Assembly (NCBI RefSeq): GCF_000759345.1
Contig: NZ_JPZL01000005.1
Span: forward strand, 1 to 64,000
Length of the DNA stretch: 64,000 nucleotides
Origin: Litchfieldella xinjiangensis
Lineage (GTDB): Bacteria > Pseudomonadota > Gammaproteobacteria > Pseudomonadales > Halomonadaceae
Reading direction: 5' to 3'
Shown here: positions 43,430 through 52,600 of the stretch, piece by piece
How positions within the stretch are numbered: the stretch's first letter is position 1
Layout: the number at the start of each line of letters is the position of its first letter
Position numbers and translations under genes: made by a program
Notes under the pieces: model-generated
Database searches by the model: none
The model's input: only the letters and a program-made list of their open reading frames with translations
What the model was told of the DNA's origin: nothing

Positions 43430-43462
43430 GCGGTTATCTTTTCGGTTTCATAAGCTTCAGCC
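43430..43462 (-). repeat. Stranded 3' end of an immunity-like paralogue
   Basis: Read on the minus strand this segment encodes AEAYETEKITA and a stop, nearly identical to the last residues of the paralogues at 44854 and 47345 (AEAYETETLTA, AEAYENETLTA), including the following CAGGCGGTTA bases. It lies just beyond the stop of the broken paralogue at 43463 and marks a recombination junction. Confidence 0.7.
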
Positions 43463-44641
43463 TCAGCGTGTGCGTTCGTCTTCGTCTTGAAGGTCAGCCG
43501 CAGCGCTGGGCGGTGCTGCTTTGGGCCGGTCAACAAGCTTGCCAGCCTTCCAGGGGAAGCGGCCGAAGGCATTGACGTCCTGGGGTTCGCTACGGCGAGC
43601 CTCGCCGAAATTGCGCACCGAAAGTTCCATCAGGTCCGGGCGGCCACCCCAGGCGGCGTGATCCACTTCGGCACGGTGCGCCTCGCGCATGGCCTTGAGT
43701 TCTTCTTCACTGCTATTAGCATACAGGTCGCGCCAGTAGGTGACGTGACGACCACGCTTGCCGGCCTCGTCATAGGCCTGAGTAGTCGGATCGAGATGAC
43801 GGAAAGGCTCTACCTGAGGAATATCCGGCAGCGGCTGCGAAACATCCATATAGCGCTGCAGCATATCCCAGGCGGCATAATGCTGAGTAATATTACCGTC
43901 CGCTGGAATATAAAGCTCGAGCGGGTGCTTGGTATATGGGTCCGGGCCGCGGTGGGGATAGCGGTGGATCAGCTTGAGCGAATGGAACTGCGATCCCTGT
44001 GCGCCCACGGTCATCTCGAGATAAGGGTCAAACTCGTAGAAGGGGAAAGTGCCGCGCGGGGTCTTGACATGCCGGTCCGGCGGCATAATGCATAGTCATC
44101 CGACCAGTTACGATTCCCTTTATAGAACTTAATCGAGTGCTTTTCCCAAAGCTGGAGCAGAAGGGTAGCAACACCACAAAATACCGAGATAATGGCAAGA
44201 GGTATAATCCCTTGCCACCATATATCAGCACCATAGATAAATAAAGGAGTTCCAAATGCCATAACACCTGTGAAAATCACTCTCCCCAGCCCCACCGCCA
44301 GCTCTAATAAAGCTAAAGCCATGAGAGTAAATAACAAAAATAAAGCGTATCAATCGATAAAGGATGCCGACACTTTCATCGACACGCTTAACCAGCGCGT
44401 CTCATTGATCATGTTGTAATCGTGATCATCGTCGCCGATATATTCATACTCACGAAACCACAGATCAGAATATTGTGGGGTTAATGCCCACGTAGCCCCA
44501 GGGCAGGCGAGCCTCGAGTATACGCCCACGTAGCACCTCATTATGGGGGGCATAGCTCTGCTTGGGGATGGCATCGGGGCGGTAGGCAGTCTCAGCGTAG
44601 CCTTCGGGCGTTGGCCGTAGATCGGTCTCGATTGTGCTCAT
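43463..44641 (-). pseudogene. Broken DUF6708-like T6SS immunity-type gene
   Basis: Remnant of a gene of the same family as the one at 48661. The N-terminus (MSTIETDLRPTPEGYAETAY from the ATG at 44641) runs to a stop near 44478. A second frame (44574 to 44350) continues it and hits an in-frame TGA at 44350-44352, after which the same frame encodes two helices (LFTLMALALLELAVGLGR). A further shift near 44090 leads into the C-terminal domain (LQRYMDVSQPLPDIP shared with the 48661 product). So two frameshifts and one nonsense codon separate four homologous pieces. The first ATG overlaps the stop of a truncated upstream frame. The C-terminal piece may still be translated alone, but a full product is not possible. 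Confidence 0.8.
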
Positions 44642-44735
44642 TGGCGGCTTCCTTGGCGGGTCCAGACCCAGGTCAGCGTCGATGGTTGGGTATCGAAGGT
44701 CATCTCGTTCTCGATAGGGTGATAGGCTCTGCTCG
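44642..44735 (-). pseudogene. Truncated 3' end of an unidentified gene
   Basis: About 31 codons in the minus strand (ending ...MTFDTQPSTLTWVWTRQG, then SRQ and TGA) end in an ATGA overlap with the broken immunity-type gene, the arrangement expected of an upstream coupled gene. The reading ends at the edge of the repeated spacer near 44735, so the rest of the gene has been replaced. Family not recognised. Confidence 0.5.
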
Positions 44736-44866
44736 CCAAGCTACCGCCGGGGCAGATCATATGACCTTCCCTGTTCTCTTTTTTCGGTGCGGTCGTTGCT
44801 TGCGATCAATGACTACAAGGCATCGTGACGCCTTGAAAGAGCGCTGGGTAACCTCAGGCGGTTAGC
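44731..44866 (-). repeat. Repeated spacer R, copy 1
   Basis: About 135 bp closely matching 47219-47350 (shared blocks include CTACCGCCGGGGCAGATCAT and CAATGACTACAAGGCATC), with point differences. Each copy lies directly downstream of an immunity-type paralogue, so spacer plus gene were duplicated together. Confidence 0.85.
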
Positions 44867-45979
44867 GTTTCGGTTTCATAAGCTTCAGCGAATATTGCAG
44901 TAATCGGTCGCTGCGGATTCTGTTTGTGCAGTGCCCTGACCTTGGCGGATAGCCGTTTCAGTTCTTCGCTGGGCTGGGCCCATTCGCTTTCGGGTAACGG
45001 CTGCGACCAGGCATCGAGGCTTGCCGGCAGGGTCTTGCGCTCGGCCTTCTGGACGGCACGGATCTCCCATTCGGCGAGATGGAAGGGAATCGTCCACAGG
45101 TCGAGAATGTGCCACACATACCATAGGGTGACCTTGAACAAGCCGATCTCGCCATCACGATGGCGGCGATGGAGCCGACGGCGGGCGTGGTGGAAGGTAT
45201 GCACGCCTTCGTAGGGCGGATCGCCGGGGCAGTGCAGGCCGTGGGGGTCCTGGATCTCCTCACGGGTGTGGACTTCATATTCCATGTAAGCGCGTACCGA
45301 CTCCCAGAGCCCCATCGCCAGCGGCATGCCGGGCTGTGGGAGTTCGAGGAAGTGCTGCTGCCCCGTCTCGGGATCGATGAAGCCCAGCCCCAATCCATAC
45401 TGGCGCTGCACACCGTATTGGGTCGCGCCCTGCGCCTGGGTCACCCAGGCCGCCACGCTCTCCCAAGGCACGATGATCGGCGGTTTACCGCCGCCCGGGT
45501 CAAAGGCCACCTCGCGGCGCTGGCGGTGAAAGCGGGTGGGGACGTCCTCGCGGAACTTGAAGTGGAAGTGGGCTTTGATTGCTAAGGCTAGGATTAGCGC
45601 CCCCCCCTCCCCCTAGCGCCAAATTAAGCATCCTCTCAGAGAGACCATTCCACCCCACCAAGAAAAACTGAACATCTTTACTAACAATAAAAAAAATAAC
45701 TGCTCCAAGAAAAGGAAATAAGAATGCGAGCATTAAAAAGCCAATGAAAGGTATGCCCAAAGTGAATTGCCAAGTGAAGGGGGTGGGCAGACTTCCGCCG
45801 AAGTCCAAGTAGACATCATTGACCTCACCGATGGCCTGATTGAAATCCAGTGGTACCGCTCCCGTGGGGAGGGGCGCCGGCGACAGGTAGCTGACCTTGC
45901 CGCCTGGAAAGGGCTCGACATCTCCAGCACGGTGAGGAGTCATATCGGGCCGCGGTGTTTGGGATTGCTTGGCAGACAT
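44854..45979 (-). pseudogene. DUF6708-like immunity-type gene interrupted at a G8 tract
   Basis: The N-terminal half (MSAKQSQTPRPDM from the ATG at 45979) and the C-terminal half (from VAFDPGGGKPPIIVPWESVA to the stop at 44854) are in different frames. They join at a minus-strand G5-A-G8 tract (45600-45613) inside the second membrane helix. Removing one G restores a protein of 374 residues colinear with the neighbours at 46033 and 47345. The break may be a real mutation, a slippage-based off state, or an assembly error at the homopolymer. The helix-loop-helix part differs from its paralogues while both ends are nearly identical. Confidence 0.8.
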
Positions 45980-46032
45980 AGGAGTGCCTTGGGTCAAGTG
46001 AAAAGAAGTGGGTCGATACGCTGCCAGGGTAT

Positions 46033-47166
46033 TCAGGCCGGGTGTGTCGCTTCCGCCGCATAGGCCTCGGCGAAGATGGCGGTATTCGGTCGACTCGGTT
46101 GCCGGGCATGGCGTTGTTTGACTTCCGCCGAGAGCCGTTTCAACTCTTCGCTGGGCTGGGCCCATTCGCTTTCGGGTAACGGCTGCGACCAGGCATCGAG
46201 GCTTTCCGGCAGGGTCTTGCGCTCGGCCTTCTGGATGGCACGGATCTCCCATTCGGCGAGATGGAAGGGAATCGTCCATAGGTCGAGAATGTGCCACACA
46301 TACCACAGGGTGACCTTGAACAGGCCGATCTCACCTTCGCGATAGCGGCGATGGAGTCGCCGGCGGGCGTGGTGGAAGGTATGCACGCCTTCGTAGGGCG
46401 GATCGCCGGAGCAGTGCAGGCCGTGGGGGTCCTGGATCTCCTCGCGGGTATGTACCTCGTATTCCATGTAGGCGCGCACCGACTCCCAGAGCCCTATCGC
46501 CAGCGGCATGCCGGGCTGCGGCAATTCGAGGAAGTGCTGCTGCCCCGTCTCGGGATCGATGAAGCCCAGCCCCAAGCCATACTGGCGCTGCACGCCGTAT
46601 TGGGTCGCACCCTGCGCCTGAGTCACCCAGGCCGCCACGCTCTCCCAAGGCACGATAATCGGCGGCTTGCCGCCACCCGGCGCAAAGGCCACCTCGCGGC
46701 GCTGGCGATGGAAGCGGGTAGGAACATCCTCGCGGAACTTGAAGTGGAATTTAAACTTAATCAATAACGCTAATATTAATGCCCCAGTGCAAATTACTGA
46801 AGCCTGAGCAAAGGCTCCATTAAAAATCCCATTAAACCCTACAAAGAAAAGCTTAATATCTTTACTTACAAACCACAGAGCCACTCCCCCTATCGCTGGG
46901 AAAAGGAAGATCATCATTAAGAAACCAATAAAGGGTATTCCCAGAGTGAATTGCCATGTAAATGGTGTAGGCAAACTTCCGCCGAAGTCCAGATAGGCAT
47001 CGTTAACCTCATCGATGGCCTGATTGAAGTCCAAGGGCGCCGCTCCCGTGGGCAGGGGAGCCGGCGATAGGTAGCTGACCTTGCCACCTGGGAAAGGTTT
47101 CATATCGCCGGCACGGTGAGGCTGAGCCATATCGGGCCGCGGTGTTTGGCGCTGCTTGGCAGACAT
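46033..47166 (-). CDS. DUF6708-like two-helix membrane protein, putative T6SS immunity (copy B)
   Basis: A 377-residue protein: a proline-rich N-terminus (GGKVSYLSPAPLPTG), two hydrophobic helices (about 70-145) enclosing a short variable loop (SKDIKLFFVGFNGIFNG), then a conserved soluble domain (KFREDVPTRFHRQRREVAF, WESVAAWVTQAQGATQYG). It is nearly identical at both ends to the copies at 44854 and 47345 but differs in the helix-loop-helix and the last residues. Start at 47166, the ATG after the shared leader. Position downstream of a membrane-active effector suggests immunity; assignment to DUF6708 is from memory and not searched. Confidence 0.7.
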   Translation of the reverse strand: MSAKQRQTPRPDMAQPHRAGDMKPFPGGKVSYLSPAPLPTGAAPLDFNQAIDEVNDAYLDFGGSLPTPFTWQFTLGIPFIGFLMMIFLFPAIGGVALWFVSKDIKLFFVGFNGIFNGAFAQASVICTGALILALLIKFKFHFKFREDVPTRFHRQRREVAFAPGGGKPPIIVPWESVAAWVTQAQGATQYGVQRQYGLGLGFIDPETGQQHFLELPQPGMPLAIGLWESVRAYMEYEVHTREEIQDPHGLHCSGDPPYEGVHTFHHARRRLHRRYREGEIGLFKVTLWYVWHILDLWTIPFHLAEWEIRAIQKAERKTLPESLDAWSQPLPESEWAQPSEELKRLSAEVKQRHARQPSRPNTAIFAEAYAAEATHPA

Positions 47167-47218
47167 AGGAGTGCCTTGGGTCAAGTGAAAAGAAGTGGGT
47201 CGATGCGCTGCCAGGGTG

Positions 47219-47350
47219 CCTGCTCGCCATGCTACCGCCGGGGCAGATCATATGACCTCCCCTGATCTCATCTATCGGTGCGGTCATTGCTTGCAATCAA
47301 TGACTACAAGGCATCCTGACGCCTTTGGAAGAGCACTGGTAATCTCAGGC
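47219..47350 (-). repeat. Repeated spacer R, copy 2
   Basis: Second copy of the spacer at 44731, 2488 bases away, directly downstream of the paralogue at 47345. A further shortened copy of its first 25 bases (CTACCGCCGGGGCAGATA) is at 48529-48555. Confidence 0.85.
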
Positions 47351-48472
47351 GGTTAGTGTTTCGTTCTCATAAGCTTCAGCGAATATTGCAGTGATCGGCC
47401 GCCGAGGGTTCTGTTTGTGCACTGCCCTGACCTTGGCAGACAGCCGCTTCAGCTCTTCGCTGGGCTGGGCCCACTCGCTCTCGGGAAGCGGTTGCGACCA
47501 GGCATCGAGGCTTGCCGGCAGGGTCTTGCGCTCGGCCTTCTGGATGGCACGGATCTCCCATTCGGCGAGATGGAAAGGAATCGTCCACAGGTCGAGAATG
47601 TGCCACGCATACCACATCGTGACCTTGAATAGGCCGATCTCGCCCTCGCGATGGCGGCGATGAAGGCGTCGACGAGCGTGGTGGAAGGTATGCACACCCT
47701 CGTAAGGAGGATCGCCGGGGCAGTGCAGGCCGTGCGGGTCCTGGATCTCCTCGCGTGTATGTACCTCATATTCCATATAGGCGCGCACCGACTCCCAGAG
47801 CCCCATCGCCAGCGGCATGCCGGGCTGCGGCAATTCGAGGAAATGCTGCTGGCCCGTCTCGGGATCGATGAAGCCCAGCCCCAAGCCATATTGACGCTGT
47901 ACGCCGTATTGGGTCGCACCCTGCGCCTGTGTCACCCAGGCCGCCACGCTCTCCCAGGGCACGATGATCGGCGGTTTGCCGCCACCCGGCGCAAAGGCTA
48001 CCTCGCGGCGCTGGCGATGGAAGCGGGTGGGGACATCCTCGCGGAACTTAAAGTGGAATTTAAATTTAATTAACAATGCGAGCATTAATATCAAGGTGCA
48101 AACTACTAAAGCTTGGGTAAACACCTCATCAAACACGAGCCCAGTAACCAGAAAAAATGCGTTAACGTCTTGTCCATATATTCCAATCGCCCCCCCAATT
48201 AGAGGGAGAAGAAAAGCAAACATCAAAAAGCTAATAAAGGGCCCGCCCAGTGTGACTTGCCAGGTAAAGGGGGTGGGCAGACTTCCGCCGAAGTCCAGAT
48301 AGGCATCGTTCACCTCACCAATGGCCTGATTGAAATCCAAGGGCGCCGCTCCCGTGGGCAGGGGACCCGGCGATAGGTAGCTGACCTTGCCGCCTGGAAA
48401 AGGTTTTATATCGCCGGCACGGTGAGGCTGAGCCATATCGGGACGCGGTGTTTGGGGTTGCTTGGCAGACAT
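47345..48472 (-). CDS. DUF6708-like two-helix membrane protein, putative T6SS immunity (copy A)
   Basis: A 375-residue paralogue. The N-terminal 75 residues and everything after FKFREDVPTRFHRQ are nearly the same as copy B. The membrane segment between (LLPLIGGAIGIYGQDVNAFF, then LVFDEVFTQALVV) is different, with a lower GC content than the flanks. The leader (about 50 bp ending just before the ATG) is also shared among the copies. This pattern of constant ends and variable centre suggests exchange of a specificity module. Confidence 0.7.
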   Translation of the reverse strand: MSAKQPQTPRPDMAQPHRAGDIKPFPGGKVSYLSPGPLPTGAAPLDFNQAIGEVNDAYLDFGGSLPTPFTWQVTLGGPFISFLMFAFLLPLIGGAIGIYGQDVNAFFLVTGLVFDEVFTQALVVCTLILMLALLIKFKFHFKFREDVPTRFHRQRREVAFAPGGGKPPIIVPWESVAAWVTQAQGATQYGVQRQYGLGLGFIDPETGQQHFLELPQPGMPLAMGLWESVRAYMEYEVHTREEIQDPHGLHCPGDPPYEGVHTFHHARRRLHRRHREGEIGLFKVTMWYAWHILDLWTIPFHLAEWEIRAIQKAERKTLPASLDAWSQPLPESEWAQPSEELKRLSAKVRAVHKQNPRRPITAIFAEAYENETLTA

Positions 48473-48660
48473 GGGAGTGCCTTGGTTTAAGTGAAAAGAA
48501 GTGGGTCGATACGCTGCCAGGGTGCTTGCTCGCGAGGCTACCGCCGGGGCAGATACCCTATGCCCCCGAAAGGGTTTTTCCGCTTCGCTGCGCGATTTCA
48601 GTCAACAGCGGGGCTAGGGCCTTCCTGGTGAAAGCCGGGTGATGACTCCATGACTGCGCC

Positions 48661-49656
48661 TTAGCGCAGGCGGATATTCTTGCGGTATTTTTCTTCCTGG
48701 ATCTTCTTTACGCTGGCTTCGTCCATGTCCCGCCAGTAGCGCGGGTCGCGGCCCTGCTGCTGATCGTCGGCCGCCGTGGTGGGGTCCTTGTGGCGATGAA
48801 TCTCCAGCCCCGGCACATCGGGCAGCGGCTGCGAGACGTCCATGTAGCGCTGCAGGAACTGCCACGCCGCGACCAGCTCACCGGGCATCTTGGTCGGCGG
48901 GAACTGGGCATCCAGCTTCTGCCGGATACGCTGGAAGGGGTGATAGAGAATTAGCGAATAGGTGGCACTGCCCTGGGTATCGGGGGAGCTTTGCAGAAAG
49001 GCATCGAACTCCCAGAAGGGAGCCTCCAGGCGTTGCTTCCAGGCATCCCTTGGATCATAGATAGTGAACAGACCTGTCTGGCGGTTGAGCTGCCAAAGAG
49101 GGGCTTTTTTCATACCATAAAAAACCGTCGGCTTTTTTTTCTCTAAATAGCGACCTCCTTTCCAGAAAAACAAACAAACCACCACTACAGGTAAGCATAG
49201 CCACAAATTCATCCGAAAAGCTGAATAAAATTCTTCAGCCCCCCCCCTGCCAAACATCCAGTGAAACAAATCAACAGCTACCAGAAAAAAAAACCCAAAA
49301 AAGAACAAGCAAAAAAAGCCAATTGAAAACGCCATAACAATATTCAGATATTTTGCTAAAGCTGTGTAGTTAGGCGGCATGATTTCTTGATGATCATAAC
49401 GCACCTTCATACCTTTGAAGATATCATCACCTTCTAGTTTTTTTTCAATTCGCTGAAGCTCCCAATTCTGAGAAATGGCGACATTATTATATCCGTATTC
49501 TTCGTTTGTTCCATTATCCTGAGTCCGACGATTCCAAGATAGCCGCGAGCCGATGATGGAATCCCGCTCAGGATTTGCCGCTTCCCACTGCTGCCGCTTG
49601 GCAGGGGTATAGGCAGTGTCGGCGTAGTAGTCGCCAATAGTTTCTTTAGCGGACAT
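48661..49656 (-). CDS. DUF6708-like membrane protein adjacent to effector, putative cognate immunity
   Basis: A 331-residue, more distant member of the family. An N-terminal soluble part (GDYYADTAYTPAKRQQWEAA) is followed by two helices (about 110-200: AFSIGFFCLFFFGFFFLVAV, then LWLCLPVVVVCLFFWKGG), and a C-terminal domain with FLQRYMDVSQPLPDVPGLEI, shared with the broken gene at 43463. The ATG at 49656 overlaps the effector stop by eleven bases, so it is translated together with the effector, the hallmark of a cognate immunity gene. The helix region is AT-rich and contains a G9 tract (49239-49247). Confidence 0.72.
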   Translation of the reverse strand: MSAKETIGDYYADTAYTPAKRQQWEAANPERDSIIGSRLSWNRRTQDNGTNEEYGYNNVAISQNWELQRIEKKLEGDDIFKGMKVRYDHQEIMPPNYTALAKYLNIVMAFSIGFFCLFFFGFFFLVAVDLFHWMFGRGGAEEFYSAFRMNLWLCLPVVVVCLFFWKGGRYLEKKKPTVFYGMKKAPLWQLNRQTGLFTIYDPRDAWKQRLEAPFWEFDAFLQSSPDTQGSATYSLILYHPFQRIRQKLDAQFPPTKMPGELVAAWQFLQRYMDVSQPLPDVPGLEIHRHKDPTTAADDQQQGRDPRYWRDMDEASVKKIQEEKYRKNIRLR

Positions 49657-52600
49657 TGAGTCTTTCCTTGATCCAGTAGTCATCGTCAGCTCTCTCGACA
49701 CTGAGGATATCCGACATATCGTCCGACATCTCCGTCAGCGGTGCAGGCGCTGGGTAGATGCGCCGGCTGGGGCGCAGGGGTATCTGCGTCGCCTCGCGGA
49801 ATTTTACCTGAACGTCCCATCGGTACTCGGTGCTGGTGCCAAAGCCCCGCATGGGCTCGTTAGCGGGCGAGTGCACGTAGTAAGTTATTTGCTGCGCGCC
49901 CAACTGCGTAAGCAAGGGCTGAATACGCGTAGAGGATGTCTCACGCCAAGCGCTGCCTGCCGGTGAACGATAGTGCGATCCCTGTAGCAAGCGCAGCACC
50001 GTGACGTCGTTCAACTCGACCCCCATACCGGGCAGAGCGCTACGAACCTCGATGGCGGTATTGATGGCCTGGCGCGGATCGAAATGATCCTGCCAGAGAC
50101 GCCCGATTGGCATGGCCGTTTCAACGGGTGAGGTATGGGTCTGGCCAAGCCGAGCCAACAGCGCATCGCGCTCCGCCGGACTGAGCCTGCGCAGCGAGAC
50201 CTGGATATTGGCGAAGATACCCTGCAAGCGATAATAGGCCTCTTCCGGCTCCTCCAGCCAGGGGGCACGGCCGCGCTGATCGCCGAAGGGACCATGCTTG
50301 ATCCACTGCTCAAGCGGGCCATCGGTCAACAATATCCCGCCTACCGCGCCGCCCAGGAGCAAGGCCAGGCCGACCCAGCCCACCGGGCCGCTGAATAGCA
50401 TCAGCATCGTGGCGCCGGCTGCGGCCATGCCATAAGCCAGTGCAGCGTCTGTATCGCCCTCACGCAGGCGCTCAATCGCTTCCCACGTCATGGTGATGGC
50501 CATTAGTGCTCCAGCCATCTTGGAAGCTATCCAATTGACCCTAATCAAACTAGGAAAGAGACGGGTTATGATATTTGCTTGTCCATTTCGTATCATAACC
50601 TTCTGGCTGAAATTGCTAACTCTAACAACAGCAGCTTGAGGCGCCTGATGACGCCGAGCCATATAGCCACTCACATTGAAAGTGGCTAGACTTAAATCTA
50701 TTAGGGCTGTCAATATATCAATGCGGCCTTTCCAGCCTTCCTTAGTTGCTCTAGCACTCTGCACCAAGTTCACCGCTTGCACGACAACCATAATATAAGG
50801 CAATCGAGTAGCGTCAGTGGCACGCTCGGCAAAGCCGATTCGGCTACTGCCACGGCGTACGAGGTCGGCAGCGCGTGAATCGGCGGGTGCAAACACGAAG
50901 CGCACTTCCCGGGCTTCGCCTGTCTCGGCCATGGAGCTCAGTCGCTGTTTGTTGGTGCCGCCCAGCAATTTGCCGTCCGAGGTCCGGTAGATCTCGCCAT
51001 AGAACTGGCGATGATTGTTCCGGGCGATGTACTCCCTTTCGGCCGTATCAATACCGAACTTCATGCCTGTGGCGACGTCTTCCACCCCGATCAAGACGTA
51101 GCGCCCGAGGTCGACATCCCCAAGCGGCTGGAAGGTAAGATCGCCCAACATACTATGCAGGGCCCCGCGCGAGGCATTGAAGGCAGGCAGGTAGAGTCTT
51201 CCCGTCATGGCTGTACGTTGGCTCTCGTCCGCCACCTGACCCAGCAGGTTCCTGCCGCTCTCGGCGATCTTGCCGAAAACGCTATCGAGGGCATCGGCCC
51301 AGCGTTTGAGTTCGCCTGGAACGCTGGTATGGGCCATAGCAGCCAGCAGAGATACTTCGAAGGTCTGCAGGTCGTCCTTGTCCGGTACGTCGTTGCGCTC
51401 GCTCTCCTCGGCCAGCGCTTTGGCACGAAAACGACCACTGCCGTCGTTAGTTTCCTCCTCCGGCAGCACGAAGGGCAGTTCGACGGGGTGGGCCTCGCTG
51501 TCGGGGAAGCACATGGCATGCAGCGGTTCACGGCTGCCGTCCTCGAGCAGGGAAAGCAGGGTGCGCTGGGCCTTTGCCGGATTGGCGGTGTGGAACAGGC
51601 TGGGGATATCCTGATCCACTAGGGTATCGACCCGCTTCGGATCGAGGCTCAGGGCGGTGAAGCACTGCTCTGCCAGGCAGAAGCCGCTGACATAGTCGCT
51701 GCCTTCCAGGCTGAAGTAGTCCGCCAGTATCCGTTGGTAGGCCGCATGACCCAACAGGTCGGCCAGGTGCGTTTGATGAAACTCCCAAAGCCGATGGCCA
51801 ATGTCGCGCGCCAGCGTGGCCACGCTGGTGTGGAACTCCCCGCCCAGGTAGCGCAGCGCCGGCTGCGAAGCAAAGCGCCGCAGCGTGTTGCTCTCGCCGC
51901 CGATGCGCTCAGGCATGACCCGCTTCTGTATCATGACGGCGCTGCGATAATGCGGTCGGGAAGCGCAGCGCTCTAGCAGCAGCGACAGGTAGTTCTGCGC
52001 CAGCTGTGTCTGGCTCAGGGCGTGGCGCAGTTCGAACAAGGGATCGTTGAGGACAAGCCCCGGTATCTCCCGCTGCCGCGCGTCCTCCAGAATGTCGCTG
52101 CCTTCGGGAAGCTCCTCCCAAACCGGCGGCTCGGGGGCCTCTTCCCTCTGCACGGGGGTGCTACGGTTTGCCTGACACACCGACTCGACGGCAGCGGCAC
52201 GCAAACCCACCTCCAGCTTCAGAGGCGAGTCTTCCCTGTTGGCTTCGTTCCAGGCGCCGTTCACCGCATCCGATCCGCCACCATCGAAGCGCTGCTGCTC
52301 GCTCAAGGCCTGCTGGTACAGAGAGGACAATACGCTTCCCGATAGATCCTCGGTCCAGAGCGGTGGGTGTGCGACCTGTGTTTCCAGACTGGGGCTGCGT
52401 TCCCGCTGCGGCACCAACCGGTCGGCCGCGAGAAGCTGGCCACTCGCGATACGCTCGGACGCAGCGCGCAGCGAAACGGACTGGAAACGCTGATTGATCG
52501 CCGTGGGATTGGCTTCCAGGTGGTTCAGCCTGGCCGCCGACCATTGAACGTCCGAGAATGCGACCTTGACCTCGCGGCTCAGCCAGTTCATTTCTCGGCG

